Notes under the pieces: generated by a model | Database searches by the model: none | Told to the model about the DNA's origin: nothing | Seen by the model: the letters and a program-made list of their open reading frames with translations, nothing else | DNA from: Pseudomonas brassicacearum subsp. neoaurantiaca | Lineage (GTDB): Bacteria; Pseudomonadota; Gammaproteobacteria; Pseudomonadales; Pseudomonadaceae | Assembly (NCBI RefSeq): GCF_013608025.1 | Contig: NZ_VDLV01000008.1 | Location: 120,110 to 184,109 of the forward strand | DNA length: 64,000 nucleotides | Reading direction: 5' to 3' | Shown here: positions 10,691 through 19,824 of the stretch, piece after piece | Layout: the number at the start of each line of letters is the position of its first letter | Position numbering within the stretch: the stretch's first letter is position 1 | Program-made: the position numbers and the translations under genes

Positions 10691-12073
10691 TTAGTCAGCG
10701 ACGCTCGCTTCGCTTAGCTCCTCCAGCGTCTTGCCTCGCGTCTCCATTCCAAACAGCCAGACCACGCCCGCCGCCACGGCAAAGCACAAGGCACCCAGGG
10801 CGAACACGCCACCCTGGCCGGTGATGGGAAAAACCAGCCCGGTGACCAGGGGGCCCAGCAGCGAACCGATGCGACCGACCGCCGAGGCAAAGCCTGATCC
10901 CGTGGCCCGCGCCGAGGTGGGGTACAACTCAGGCGTATAGGTGTAGAGCACTGCCCACATGCCGAACAGGAAGAACTGCATCAGCAGTCCGGTGCCGACC
11001 AGCAGGCCAACGTTGCCGCCAAATACCGCGCTCTGGCCATACAGGAACGCCATGCCCCCACCACCGAGCAGAGTGATGACGCATACCGGCTTGCGCCCCC
11101 AGCGCTCCACCAGCCAGGCCGCCATCAGGAAACCGGGAATCCCGCCCAGGGAAATCAGCACGGTGTAATAGACCGACTGCGTCACCGCGAACCCGGATTG
11201 CTGCAGCAACGCACTGAGCCAGGACGTCAAGCCATAGAACCCAAGCAACGCAAAGAACCAGACGCTCCAGATCATCATCGTGCGTTGGCGATATAGAGGA
11301 GACCAGATCTGCACCAGGGCGGAAAAAAAATTGCCCGGTTGGGTCGCCAGTTTCGGCAGACGGATTGGCTCGGGCAGTTCCTGACGTCCCAGCGAGGCCC
11401 GGACCTTCTCTTCGATCCGTTGAAGCACGGCATCCGCTTCATCGCCTCGCCCGGCCTGTTCAAGCCAACGCGGTGACTCCGGGATGAAAAAGCGAATCAC
11501 CAGGACAAAAACGGCCGGCACCGCCAGCACCAGGAAGATGTCACGCCAGCCGACCACCGGCAGCAAGAAGTACGACAGCACACCGGCAGCCACGAAACCC
11601 AAGGGCCAGAAGCCGTCCATCAACGCAATGTAGCGCCCGCGACGCTTTGCCGGGATCAGCTCCGAAAGCATGGATTGGGCAATCGGAAACTCCATGCCCA
11701 TGCCGATGCCCAGCAGTATGCGAAACAGTATCAGTGCTTCGATGTCCTGAGCGGTGGAGCACAGATAACTGGCAAGCCCCCACAACACGATGCTCCACTG
11801 GAACACCGGCTTGCGGCCGAAACGATCGGCCAGCATGCCTGACAGCGACGCCCCCAGCACCATGCCGAAGAAGCTGGAACTGGCCAGCAACCCGGCCTGG
11901 GCGGTGCTCAGGCCAAACTCGGTTTTGATCGAGCCCAGCAGGAACGTCATCATGGCCAAGTCCATGGAGTCAAAGAAAAACGCCAGGGCAATGATGATGA
12001 AAATGACCCGGTGATAGCCGCTGATGGGCAGCCGTTCCAGGCGCTCAGCCGCGCTGTAGACGTGAGTGTCCAT
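10691..12073 (-). CDS. MFS transporter, sugar-porter-like
   Basis: This 460-residue inner-membrane protein has twelve predicted membrane segments. MFS signatures are present: GMLADRFGRKPVF in the first cytoplasmic loop, the central motif PESPRWLEQAGRGDEAD after segment 6, and VERWGRKPV in the second half. These resemble the sugar/organic-acid porter branch, which is a proton symporter group. The substrate is not indicated by neighbours, because adenine deaminase is convergent and the ArsR-like regulator downstream on the same strand is a separate unit. Transport of an aromatic acid or nucleobase is possible but unsupported. Confidence 0.8.
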   Translation of the reverse strand: MDTHVYSAAERLERLPISGYHRVIFIIIALAFFFDSMDLAMMTFLLGSIKTEFGLSTAQAGLLASSSFFGMVLGASLSGMLADRFGRKPVFQWSIVLWGLASYLCSTAQDIEALILFRILLGIGMGMEFPIAQSMLSELIPAKRRGRYIALMDGFWPLGFVAAGVLSYFLLPVVGWRDIFLVLAVPAVFVLVIRFFIPESPRWLEQAGRGDEADAVLQRIEEKVRASLGRQELPEPIRLPKLATQPGNFFSALVQIWSPLYRQRTMMIWSVWFFALLGFYGLTSWLSALLQQSGFAVTQSVYYTVLISLGGIPGFLMAAWLVERWGRKPVCVITLLGGGGMAFLYGQSAVFGGNVGLLVGTGLLMQFFLFGMWAVLYTYTPELYPTSARATGSGFASAVGRIGSLLGPLVTGLVFPITGQGGVFALGALCFAVAAGVVWLFGMETRGKTLEELSEASVAD

Positions 12074-12159
12074 TTACCTTCCCCCAATCCGATAGATCCC
12101 CGGACCGAGTGTGCGCGAACCGCGCCGGCGACGATTGCTGATTACGACCTGTCTTAGCG

Positions 12160-12894
12160 CTAGAGCGCCATTTCCAAGTCTTCCTGCCTGGCGAAACGAT
12201 GAATTTCCTGCTGACCTAGAGCCGTCACCTGCAACGCCCTGGAATCATTAGGCAAGCTCAGCCAGCCCGATTGCATGAAAAGTTGCAGCAATCCGGCCCC
12301 CAAGGCGCCCCCCAGGTGTGGGCGACGCTCACTCCAGTCGGGGCAGGCGCACGCGGTGCGAGCGTTGCGATGGGCCAGTGCCTGGATGAACAAGCCGCGC
12401 CCGGCGAACTCGTTAGAGCCCTTGTGGGTAACGATCACTCGCTGCTCGCATTGCTCGAGCCAACCGGAATCCAACAGTCGCTGATACAGATCCGCCGCCA
12501 ACATGCCGCCCAGATGATCATCGCAAAGCCTTGCCCGCATTAGCGAGACGGGGGCCGTCGGCGCTTTGGTCGGCATGAGACCGCGTTTGAGAACCTCTGG
12601 AACCTGGCGCGGTGTACTTGCCAGGGTTGCGCTCGCCAAGGCCTCGACAGCGGCACCGATCTCGGGGGCTGCCAGGCGAAAAAACCGTTTGCGGCCCCGG
12701 GTCTCGACCTTCAACAGCCCACCGGAGCACAACCGCCCGAGATGGGCGTTGGCCGAGGATGGCGATAATCCGGCCAGCAATGCCAACTCATCAGCCTGTC
12801 GGGCCGTACCGTCCATTAATGCCCACATCATTGCGCTGCGCTTGGGGTCAGCCAGCAGCGTGGCGATCTGGCTGATGCAAGGTGCATGTTCCAT
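12160..12894 (-). CDS. ArsR-family regulator with long C-terminal domain
   Basis: This 244-residue protein begins with an ArsR/SmtB winged helix (about residues 1-80: LLADPKRSAMMWAL, then LALLAGLSPSSANAHLGRL, then KRFFRL). The remaining 160 residues are unlike small metal sensors and contain a Cys-containing segment, ACACPDWSERRPHLGG. Such longer ArsR-type proteins are often local repressors of redox or detoxification enzymes. It is divergent, across about 400 bases, from a quinone-reductase-like ADH, its likely target by position. The effector is unknown; the two close Cys residues could be a redox or metal site, which is inference. Confidence 0.75.
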   Translation of the reverse strand: MEHAPCISQIATLLADPKRSAMMWALMDGTARQADELALLAGLSPSSANAHLGRLCSGGLLKVETRGRKRFFRLAAPEIGAAVEALASATLASTPRQVPEVLKRGLMPTKAPTAPVSLMRARLCDDHLGGMLAADLYQRLLDSGWLEQCEQRVIVTHKGSNEFAGRGLFIQALAHRNARTACACPDWSERRPHLGGALGAGLLQLFMQSGWLSLPNDSRALQVTALGQQEIHRFARQEDLEMAL

Positions 12895-13293
12895 GTATTC
12901 ACTCCCTGTTGAATCATTCGTCTATCGCTCTGGAGGCATATTGGCCCCGGACCTCAGGTACCGCCCGGACGAACGGCATGCCGGCTTGTGCCGCAGCCAT
13001 GTATCAGCGGAGTCGGCAGGACCCAGCACCGTTGAAACCGCGCCGATACGTGCGGCCGCTAGTATAAGCGTGTGGCTCACGGTTTCCTGTCCTCCGGAAA
13101 CCTTTGGAGGCGATAGTTCCTGAGGGAAAAATCTCTATTTGCCAGCGACTATTGCCCGGTAACGTCCCTTGAGCGAAAACAGCGCCTTTGATTATCAAAA
13201 AATCATTGAAAGAGCCTGTTGTTACAGGCGCTTTCATCCAGGCCATCAATAGCTAAACATGGGCGCCATCGAATTCATTCACGGAGCCACCTC
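12895..13293. other. 399-base divergent intergenic region
   Basis: This region lies between the ArsR-type regulator and the ADH gene. It contains a perfect small hairpin, GGTTTCC/GGAAACC (13081-13102), followed by T/G-rich sequence, and an A/T-rich stretch near 13190-13210 that could hold promoter elements. Short open frames here lack ribosome-binding sites and family resemblance, and none is called. Confidence 0.4.
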
Positions 13294-14307
13294 ATGAAAG
13301 CCATCGCGTATTACCAATCGTTGTCCATCACCGATCCAACATCGCTGCAGGACATCGACCTGCCCGCCCCCATCGCCGGCCCTCGGGATCTGCTCGTGGA
13401 AGTCAAAGCCATTTCCGTCAACCCTGTCGACACCAAGGTCCGCCAGAACGTGCAGCCCGAAGGGGGAGCCGCCAAGGTGCTGGGCTGGGACGTGGCCGGC
13501 GTAGTCAAGGCAGTGGGCAGCGAAGTCACTTTGTTCAAGGCCGGTGACAAGGTGTTCTACGCAGGCTCGATTGCCCGGGCAGGCGGCAATAGCGAATTGC
13601 ATGTGGTGGATGAACGCATCGTTGGCCACATGCCGAAGACCCTCGGTTTCGCCGAAGCGGCCGCGCTGCCGCTGACCGCCATCACCGCTTGGGAATTGCT
13701 CTTCGATCGCCTGCAAATAAAGGAAGGCCAGAGCAACCAGGAGCAAAGCCTGCTGATCGTCGGCGCCGCCGGTGGCGTGGGTTCGATCCTGACGCAACTG
13801 GCCAGCCAGCTCACCGGCTTGAAAGTGATTGGCACCGCCTCCCGGCCGCAGACGCAGGAATGGGTGCGCGGCCTGGGTGCCGATCTAGTGATCGACCACA
13901 GCCAGCCACTGAGCGAAGCACTCAACAAAGCGGGCCAGCCCCAAGTGACCCACGTGGCCAGCCTGACCCAGACCGACCAGCATCTGGATCAACTGGTCGA
14001 GGCCCTGGCACCGCAAGGCAAACTGGCGCTGATCGATGATCCAAAGTCGCTGGACGTGACCAAGCTCAAGCGCAAGAGCCTGTCGTTGCATTGGGAGTTC
14101 ATGTACACCCGTTCCCTGTTCGAGACGGCTGACATGCTTGAGCAGCATAAACTGCTCAATCGCGTAGCCGAGCTGATCGACGCAGGCACGCTGAAGACAA
14201 CGGTTGGCGAGCACTTCGGCACCATCAATGCCGCCAACCTGCGCCGGGCTCACGCCTTGCTTGAAAGTGGAAAGGCCAAGGGCAAGATCGTGCTCGAAGG
14301 GTTCTGA
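13294..14307 (+). CDS. Zinc-type alcohol dehydrogenase-like / quinone oxidoreductase family protein
   Basis: This is an MDR-superfamily reductase of 337 residues. The N-terminal GroES-like domain includes VKAISVNPVDTKVR and a substrate region near GWDVAGVVKAVGSEV. The Rossmann domain has the NADPH-binding loop IVGAAGGVGSILTQLA. The catalytic zinc ligands of true ADHs are absent, so this is a zinc-free member of the ZADH/Qor type, probably reducing quinones or enones with NADPH. The start was set at 13294, where MKAIAYYQS matches the family and a GGAG precedes it; the frame is open 25 codons further upstream. It is divergent from the ArsR-type regulator. Confidence 0.85.
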   Translation: MKAIAYYQSLSITDPTSLQDIDLPAPIAGPRDLLVEVKAISVNPVDTKVRQNVQPEGGAAKVLGWDVAGVVKAVGSEVTLFKAGDKVFYAGSIARAGGNSELHVVDERIVGHMPKTLGFAEAAALPLTAITAWELLFDRLQIKEGQSNQEQSLLIVGAAGGVGSILTQLASQLTGLKVIGTASRPQTQEWVRGLGADLVIDHSQPLSEALNKAGQPQVTHVASLTQTDQHLDQLVEALAPQGKLALIDDPKSLDVTKLKRKSLSLHWEFMYTRSLFETADMLEQHKLLNRVAELIDAGTLKTTVGEHFGTINAANLRRAHALLESGKAKGKIVLEGF

Positions 14308-14326
14308 TCAACCTGGCTTGTCGATC

Positions 14327-14353
14327 GTGGCGAGGGATTTGCTCCCTCGTCAC
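14327..14353. repeat. Single REP-like hairpin (GGCGAGGGA family)
   Basis: An 11-base stem with one mismatch (GTGGCGAGGGA and its partner around TTTG) lies 19 bases after the ADH stop codon and is followed by AAAAAA. It shares the GGCGAGGGA core with the paired element at 29318-29410, so it looks like a lone copy of a second REP family. It may also act as a terminator. Confidence 0.6.
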
Positions 14354-14463
14354 AAAAAAGCTGCACCGTCAGTCCGACAATTGACCGTTGTCACAATTGC
14401 GCTTGCATTCCGGTCTACACTCGAGGCCTTTGCAACGCAGTCTTTTACGTGAGGAGGTCAGCA

Positions 14464-14634
14464 ATGAAGATCCTGATAAAAGAAGTGGCAAAATCGCAAT
14501 GGCAAGTGCGCCTTGACCAGCACGTCGTGACTTTTCGCACCGAGGCCGAAGCCCAGGCTTTCGCCACCACCCTGCAAGCGCGTATTCACGCACCGCATCA
14601 TTTCCCCGAATATCAGCAGCGCGCGGCTGGATGA
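14464..14634 (+). CDS. Small conserved-looking protein, 56 residues
   Basis: This short gene has an excellent ribosome-binding site (GTGAGGAGGTCAGCA before ATG) and the pattern of a real coding region. The product starts MKILIKEVAKSQWQVRLDQ and has a single alpha/beta-looking fold with no membrane segment or signal peptide. I do not recognise a family. It may be a small Pseudomonas DUF with a strand-strand-helix layout (KSQWQVRLDQHVVTFRTEAE, then AQAFATTLQARI). It is convergent with the Bcr/CflA-type transporter gene, whose end lies one base away. The alternative start at 14449 is less likely. Confidence 0.7.
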   Translation: MKILIKEVAKSQWQVRLDQHVVTFRTEAEAQAFATTLQARIHAPHHFPEYQQRAAG

Positions 14635-14635
14635 A

Positions 14636-15838
14636 TCATTCCTGCCGACCCGCCTGAGCAAGCGCCCGGGCGTTTTGCAAACGGCGGGTCAGCATCGCGG
14701 CGCTCACCACCAATAACCCACACAGGCTGATGACGATTGCCATCGGCACGGCCGTGCCGTCATGCAATGCCGCCACCAGCGCAGCGGCCCCTGCGGCGAC
14801 GGAAAACTGCAGGCATCCCAACATGGCCGAAGCACTCCCCGCCCGGGCGCCCTGCCCGTTCATGGCGCAGGCCGAGGCATTGGGAATGATGCAACCCAGG
14901 CTGGCGATGCAGATGAACAACGGAATCAACAACGGCCATAAGCGCTCCGGCTGCAAGGCGCTGACGGCCAACAGACTGAGCCCGGCAAGCCAATACACCC
15001 ATACCGCACGCGCCAGCAGGAATGCCGGGCCGCGCTTGGACAACAGCCGGGCATTGACCTGAGCCACGAGTATGAAACCCGCCGCGTTCGTGCCGAACAG
15101 CCAGCCGAAATGCTCAGCGGGGACGCCGTAGAGCTTGATGAAGACGAACGGTGAACCCGCGATGTAGGCGAACATCCCGGCGATCGCGATGCCTCCCGTC
15201 AGGGCATGACCGAGGAAGACCGAGTCTGTCAGAAGACGACCGTATTGGCGCAACGCGCCGGATAACGGTTGGCGGGGCACATGATCCGGCAGGCTTTCCG
15301 GCAGCCACAAGGCAACCGCGGTGGCTGCCAGTGCGCTGAATAACGTCAGGCCCACGAATATCGATTGCCACCCGTACAGGTTCACAAGCAAGCCGCCCAG
15401 CATCGGTGCAAGGATTGGCGCCAGCCCCATCACCAGCATCAACTGCGAGAACACCTTGGCCGAACCCACCGCGTCGCATTTGTCGCTGACCACTGCCCGC
15501 GAGATCACCATCCCGGCACAACCGCCCAGGGCCTGGACGAAGCGGGCGCCGATCAGCCATTCGAGGCTCGGCGCATAGGCGCAGGCCAAGGACGCCACGG
15601 TAAACAAGCCGACCCCCGTCAGCAGCGGGATGCGCCGCCCAAAGCGATCCGCCACCGGCCCATAGGCCAACTGTCCGAGGGACAGCCCTAGAAAATACGC
15701 CGCCAAGGTCAATTGGATATGTTTTTCGTCGGTGCCAAAGGCCGTGGCCATCGCCGGGAAGGCGGGCAAATAGAAATCGATCGCCAAGGGACCGAAAGCG
15801 CTCAAGGCGCCAAGAATCAGAATGGTACGAAGGTTCAT
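14636..15838 (-). CDS. Bcr/CflA family multidrug efflux MFS transporter
   Basis: This 400-residue inner-membrane protein has twelve hydrophobic segments. The drug:H+ antiporter-1 signature is in the second loop (GPVADRFGRRIPLL), and the Bcr/CflA start ILGALSAFGPLAIDFYLPAFPA is typical. The conserved RFVQALGGCAGMVISRAVV of segment 4 is also present. Members export chloramphenicol, bicyclomycin, sulfonamides or dipeptides with proton antiport, so the substrate here is open. The gene is alone on its strand with its own start region at 15838. No regulator of the MarR or LysR type is adjacent. Confidence 0.85.
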   Translation of the reverse strand: MNLRTILILGALSAFGPLAIDFYLPAFPAMATAFGTDEKHIQLTLAAYFLGLSLGQLAYGPVADRFGRRIPLLTGVGLFTVASLACAYAPSLEWLIGARFVQALGGCAGMVISRAVVSDKCDAVGSAKVFSQLMLVMGLAPILAPMLGGLLVNLYGWQSIFVGLTLFSALAATAVALWLPESLPDHVPRQPLSGALRQYGRLLTDSVFLGHALTGGIAIAGMFAYIAGSPFVFIKLYGVPAEHFGWLFGTNAAGFILVAQVNARLLSKRGPAFLLARAVWVYWLAGLSLLAVSALQPERLWPLLIPLFICIASLGCIIPNASACAMNGQGARAGSASAMLGCLQFSVAAGAAALVAALHDGTAVPMAIVISLCGLLVVSAAMLTRRLQNARALAQAGRQE

Positions 15839-15933
15839 CAGGCGTCCAGTTCAAGCGTCAGTCGGCAGCCCAACAGTCTAGCCGGGCCGCGCACGCTTGA
15901 ACATTCCGATAGGTCGCTAACGATTAAAAAACT

Positions 15934-16131
15934 TCAGGCAGGACTGACTTCGTACCCCTCCTCCTTGATTGCCGCGATCAGGGTATCGGTCGGCAACGCA
16001 CTTTCGACCTTGACGGTCTTGCTGCCGAGATCAATCTCAACCTCGGCTTGCGAATCCTTGGCGTGGAGCGCTTGGGTGATGGCCTTGACGCAATGTCCGC
16101 AAGACATGCCCTGAACGTTGAAGATTTGCAT
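15934..16131 (-). CDS. copZ: Copper chaperone CopZ-like
   Basis: This 65-residue heavy-metal-associated domain protein has the metal site GMSCGHC at residues 8-14 and a beta-alpha-beta-beta-alpha-beta layout. It binds cytosolic Cu(I) and passes it to the CopA ATPase. A CueR-type operator lies within its promoter 31 bases upstream of the start, so it should be induced by copper together with copA. It ends just before the Bcr/CflA start region. The spaced position (725 bases from copA, divergent) differs from the tight copZ-copA operons of Gram-positive bacteria. Confidence 0.9.
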   Translation of the reverse strand: MQIFNVQGMSCGHCVKAITQALHAKDSQAEVEIDLGSKTVKVESALPTDTLIAAIKEEGYEVSPA

Positions 16132-16161
16132 GAAATGACTCCTTGGGATTGGGTTGCCCGC

Positions 16162-16192
16162 AGTTTCAAGCTTGCCATCATGGCAAGGTCAA
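16162..16192 (-). promoter_or_regulatory. CueR-dependent promoter of copZ
   Basis: On the minus strand TTGACC (16187-16192) and GAAACT (16162-16167) are separated by 19 bases, the long spacer characteristic of MerR-family promoters. The spacer holds the dyad TTGCCATGATGGCAAG (within 16171-16188), which matches the copper-regulator operator pattern. The same dyad occurs before copA. Confidence 0.85.
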
Positions 16193-16278
16193 GTTTTGCC
16201 ATAAACTGCCGGGCTGGCAATCGGCGCCGCGCTCGGCCAAGCTGCACTTATCAAAGATTTCACACCGGAGGTTCAGCC

Positions 16279-16662
16279 ATGCGCTGGTCAGCGTTCAGCC
16301 TGTTTTGCATGCTCGGTTTTTCAGCAGTAGTCCCCCAGGCATCGGCGGCCGGCGAAGACTACGGCGTGCTGATCATTTCCCGCGAGCGCCTGGAAGTGGC
16401 GACATCCTGCGAAATCGGCATTTATATCCAGGACCAACTCACCGCCCGGCTGTTTCAAGAGGACAGCACGTCCTTCAATCTGCCGCCGGGCCGGTTCTCC
16501 TTGCGGCTGAAGTTGCTACCCGGCCAGGCGCCAGGTTGCAATCCAGGCATGCTCGCCCCCGGGTCGCAGGAGATTACGCTCAAGGCCGGCGACGTTCTGA
16601 AATACCGCATCGCGATGAATGACCAAGGCATGTACCTCAAGCAGGCTGGGCTCGGTTACTGA
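16279..16662 (+). CDS. Small secreted protein of unknown function
   Basis: The product has 127 residues and starts MRWSAFSLFCMLGFSAVVPQ, a clear signal peptide with a likely cleavage site after ASAA (residues 20-24). The mature part is a compact beta-rich domain of about 100 residues with Cys residues at CEIG and GCNPG that could form a disulfide. The frame is open far upstream, but the ATG at 16279 has GGAGG at the right distance. It lies between the two CueR-controlled promoters, so a periplasmic copper-related role is possible, but no metal-binding motif is visible. I do not recognise the family. Confidence 0.75.
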   Translation: MRWSAFSLFCMLGFSAVVPQASAAGEDYGVLIISRERLEVATSCEIGIYIQDQLTARLFQEDSTSFNLPPGRFSLRLKLLPGQAPGCNPGMLAPGSQEITLKAGDVLKYRIAMNDQGMYLKQAGLGY

Positions 16663-16678
16663 GCTTCTGGTTGCCCCC

Positions 16679-16768
16679 TGTGGGAGCGAGCTTGCTCGCG
16701 ATAGCGATAGATCAGCCGACAGATCTGTTGACGGGTACACCGCTATCGCGAGCAAGCTCGCTCCCACA
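16679..16768. repeat. REPIN
   Basis: This 90-base element has inverted TGTGGGAGCGAGCTTGCTCG arms. It separates the secreted-protein gene from the CueR-dependent copA promoter, which begins 28 bases to its right. Confidence 0.92.
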
Positions 16769-16795
16769 TGATTGTTTCTGATTTCTCGATGGCGC

Positions 16796-16826
16796 TTGAC
16801 CTTGCCAGCATGGCAAGGTTGAACCT
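16796..16826 (+). promoter_or_regulatory. CueR-dependent promoter of copA
   Basis: TTGACC (16796-16801) and GAACCT (16821-16826) are 19 bases apart. The spacer holds the dyad ACCTTGCCAGCATGGCAAGG (16799-16818), nearly the same as the dyad before copZ. The layout matches the E. coli copA promoter, where CueR bound to copper or silver realigns the two boxes for sigma70. Confidence 0.88.
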
Positions 16827-16855
16827 GTAGTCATCCACTACAGGGAGCCTGACCC

Positions 16856-19249
16856 ATGTCCGAATCCACTACCTTCGATCTGCCAATCTCCGGCATGACC
16901 TGCGCCAGCTGCGCCGGACGGGTCGAGCGAGCGTTGAGCAAAGTCACCGGTGCCAGCGCCGTCAGCGTGAACCTGGCGACCGAACAGGCACGAATCCAGG
17001 CCCCGGCGGACAGCCTGCCGGCGCTGATGCGAGCCGTTGAACAGGCCGGCTACAGCGTCCCTGTCCAAACCATGGAGCTGAGCATTGAAGGCATGACCTG
17101 CGCGTCCTGTGTCGGTCGTATCGAACGGGCGCTGGGTAAAATCGCCGGAGTGAACCGAGTCAGCGTCAACCTCGCCAACGAGCGGGCGCACCTCGAACTG
17201 CTCGGACACGTTGATCCACAAACACTCATCGATGCGGTCAAGCGCGCCGGCTACGACGCCGGTGTGTGGCAGGCCGAGACGCCTGAAAAAAACCAAACCG
17301 ATCACCTGCACCGCGAGCGGCTGGCCTTGCTGATGGCGATCCTGCTGTCCATCCCGCTGGTCCTGCCGATGCTGTTGCAGCCGTTCGGCGTCCACTGGAT
17401 GCTCCCAGCCTGGGTGCAATTCGCGTTGGCGACGCCGGTGCAGTTCATTTTCGGGGCGCGTTTTTACGTCGCGGCTTTCAAGGCAGTTCGCGCCGGAGCC
17501 GGGAACATGGACCTGCTGGTCGCCCTGGGAACCAGCGCCGGCTATGGCTTGAGCCTCTACGAATGGGCGATTGCCCAGCCCGGCAGCATGCCGCACTTGT
17601 ATTTCGAAGCCTCGGCCGTGGTGATCGCCCTGGTATTGCTTGGCAAATATCTGGAAAGCCGCGCCAAACGACAAACCGCCAGCGCCATTCGCGCCCTCGA
17701 AGCCTTGCGGCCGGAGCGTGCAATCCAAGTGATTGACGGCGAAGAACGGGACGTCGCCATCAGCGCCCTGCGCTTGGATGACCTGGTGTTGGTCAAGCCC
17801 GGCGAACGTTTCCCGGTGGACGGAGAGGTGATCGAAGGCCAGAGCCATGCCGACGAGGCGCTGATCAGCGGCGAAAGCCTGCCCGTGCCCAAGCAGCCCG
17901 GCGATAAAGTCACCGGCGGCGCGATCAACGGTGAAGGCCGCTTACTGGTGCGCACCCAGGCCCTGGGCGCCGAGACGGTCCTGGCGCGCATTATCCGCCT
18001 GGTGGAAGACGCCCAGGCAGCCAAGGCGCCCATCCAGAAGCTGGTGGATAAAGTCAGCCAGGTATTCGTGCCGGTCGTATTGATCCTGGCCCTCGCCACG
18101 TTGATTGGCTGGTGGCTGTACGGGGCACCGCTGGAAACCGCGTTGATCAATGCGGTCGCCGTGCTGGTGATCGCCTGCCCATGCGCCCTGGGCCTGGCGA
18201 CGCCGACGGCGATCATGGCCGGTACCGGCGTGGCCGCCCGCCATGGAATTCTGATCAAGGATGCCGAGGCGTTGGAGCGCGCTCATGAAGTCAGCACGGT
18301 GGTCTTCGACAAGACCGGGACCCTGACGTCCGGAACGCCGCGCATCGCTCATCTGGCCGCCCTCGATGGAAACGAAGAAACCCTGCTGAGCTTGGCCGGT
18401 GCCTTGCAACGCGGCAGCGAGCATCCCTTGGCCAAAGCGGTGCTGGACGCCTGCACGGAGCATGGCTTGACCGTACCGGCCATCAGCGATAGTCAGTCCC
18501 TGACAGGGCGCGGCATTTCCGGCAGCCTCGACGGACGCCGCCTGGCCTTGGGTAATCAACGTCTGCTGGAGGAGCTGGGCCTGACGCCCGGTTCGCTGGA
18601 ACAATCGGCGCAAGCCTGGGAAGCCGAAGGCCGAACCCTGTCCTGGTTGATCGAACAAGGCGCCACTCCTCGGGTCCTGGGGCTGTTCGCCTTTGGCGAT
18701 ACCCTGAAGCCCGGCGCCAGCGCCGCCGTGCAGGCGTTGAATCAACGCCATATCGCCAGCCACTTGCTCACCGGGGACAACCGTGGGAGTGCCCAGGTGG
18801 TCGCTCAAGCGCTGGGGATCGCCAATGTCCACGCGCAAGTGTTGCCGGCTGATAAATCCGCCATTGTCCAAGCATTGAAAAAGAACGCCGTGGTGGCCAT
18901 GGTCGGCGACGGCATCAATGACGCCCCAGCGCTGGCCGCCGCTGATATCGGCATTGCCATGGGCGGCGGCACGGACGTGGCGATGCACGCCGCCGGCATC
19001 ACGCTGATGCGCGGTGATCCTCGGCTGGTGCCGGCGGCATTGGATATCAGTCGCAAGACCTACGCAAAGATCCGCCAGAATCTTTTCTGGGCCTTCGTCT
19101 ACAACCTGATCGGCATCCCGCTGGCAGCCTTCGGCTGGCTCAATCCGGTACTGGCCGGCGCAGCGATGGCGCTGTCCAGCGTCAGCGTGGTGAGCAATGC
19201 ATTATTGTTGAAGTTCTGGACACCCAAGCACTTGGAGGACAAGCGATGA
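16856..19249 (+). CDS. copA: Cu(I)-exporting P1B-type ATPase CopA
   Basis: This 797-residue inner-membrane pump exports cytosolic Cu(I). Two N-terminal heavy-metal domains carry CxxC sites in GMTCASC (Cys16/19 and Cys82/85). The membrane metal site CPC is at 441-443, the phosphorylated Asp is at 485 (DKTGT), and the hinge motif GDGINDAP is near residue 686. Its length fits two-domain CopA/CueA proteins. The ATG follows AGGGAG and lies 30 bases beyond the CueR-controlled -10 box. The end overlaps cueR by 4 bases, so pump and regulator are co-transcribed and translationally coupled. Confidence 0.95.
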   Translation: MSESTTFDLPISGMTCASCAGRVERALSKVTGASAVSVNLATEQARIQAPADSLPALMRAVEQAGYSVPVQTMELSIEGMTCASCVGRIERALGKIAGVNRVSVNLANERAHLELLGHVDPQTLIDAVKRAGYDAGVWQAETPEKNQTDHLHRERLALLMAILLSIPLVLPMLLQPFGVHWMLPAWVQFALATPVQFIFGARFYVAAFKAVRAGAGNMDLLVALGTSAGYGLSLYEWAIAQPGSMPHLYFEASAVVIALVLLGKYLESRAKRQTASAIRALEALRPERAIQVIDGEERDVAISALRLDDLVLVKPGERFPVDGEVIEGQSHADEALISGESLPVPKQPGDKVTGGAINGEGRLLVRTQALGAETVLARIIRLVEDAQAAKAPIQKLVDKVSQVFVPVVLILALATLIGWWLYGAPLETALINAVAVLVIACPCALGLATPTAIMAGTGVAARHGILIKDAEALERAHEVSTVVFDKTGTLTSGTPRIAHLAALDGNEETLLSLAGALQRGSEHPLAKAVLDACTEHGLTVPAISDSQSLTGRGISGSLDGRRLALGNQRLLEELGLTPGSLEQSAQAWEAEGRTLSWLIEQGATPRVLGLFAFGDTLKPGASAAVQALNQRHIASHLLTGDNRGSAQVVAQALGIANVHAQVLPADKSAIVQALKKNAVVAMVGDGINDAPALAAADIGIAMGGGTDVAMHAAGITLMRGDPRLVPAALDISRKTYAKIRQNLFWAFVYNLIGIPLAAFGWLNPVLAGAAMALSSVSVVSNALLLKFWTPKHLEDKR

Positions 19250-19644
19250 ACATCGGCCAAGCGGCCCGCCAGAGCGGCCTTAGCGCGAAGATGATCCGGT
19301 ATTACGAATCCATCGGCCTGCTCAGGGCGGCGCATCGCACCGACAGCGGCTACCGCATCTACAGCGGCGATGACTTGCATACGCTGGCGTTCATCAAGCG
19401 CTCCCGGGACCTGGGCTTTTCATTGGAGGAAGTCGGTAAGTTGCTGGCGCTCTGGCAAGACCGCGAACGCGCCAGCGCCGACGTCAAGGCGCTCGCTCGA
19501 CAACATATCGACGAGTTGAACCAGAAAATCCGCGAACTGGCGGAACTGCGCGACACCCTTCAGGAGCTGGTGGAACATTGCCAGGGCGATCATCGTCCCG
19601 ACTGCCCGATTCTCAAGGAGTTGGCGTCGGGATGCTGTAATTAA
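19246..19644 (+). CDS. cueR: Copper-responsive MerR-family activator CueR
   Basis: This 132-residue MerR-type regulator has the N-terminal winged helix ([20 protein letters not shown]), the dimerising coiled coil (about 75-110) and the CueR metal-binding Cys pair at 112 and 120 ([10 protein letters not shown]). The spacing of the two Cys residues and the absence of extra ligands distinguish it from zinc sensor ZntR. A further CC pair lies at the very end (GCCN). It overlaps copA by ATGA. It should activate the two promoters described at 16162-16192 and 16796-16826, and its own expression then rises with copA. Confidence 0.93.
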   Translation: MNIGQAARQSGLSAKMIRYYESIGLLRAAHRTDSGYRIYSGDDLHTLAFIKRSRDLGFSLEEVGKLLALWQDRERASADVKALARQHIDELNQKIRELAELRDTLQELVEHCQGDHRPDCPILKELASGCCN

Positions 19645-19662
19645 AGTTCATCATTGCGGCCG

Positions 19663-19752
19663 TGTGGGAGCGAGCTTGCTCGCGATGACGGCAGCCCCTT
19701 CGACATCGATGCAAGCTGATCCACCGCTATCGCGAGCAAGCTCGCTCCCACA
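19663..19752. repeat. REPIN
   Basis: This 90-base element with TGTGGGAGCGAGCTTGCTCG arms follows cueR by 18 bases and precedes the terminator of the convergent RIO-kinase gene. Confidence 0.92.
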
Positions 19753-19786
19753 GGGTTGAGCTTCCCCACAGGCTGGGGCTGGCCAT

Positions 19787-19812
19787 TAAAAAACCCGGCC
19801 TGGGCCGGGTTT
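19787..19812 (-). terminator. Intrinsic terminator of the RIO-kinase gene
   Basis: The minus-strand RNA would form AAACCCGGCC/GGCCGGGTTT followed by a run of T residues (GGGTTTTTTAA). The stem begins 13 bases past the RIO-kinase stop codon. It is also usable in the other direction as a block behind cueR. Confidence 0.88.
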
Positions 19813-19824
19813 CTGGTCAACCGA

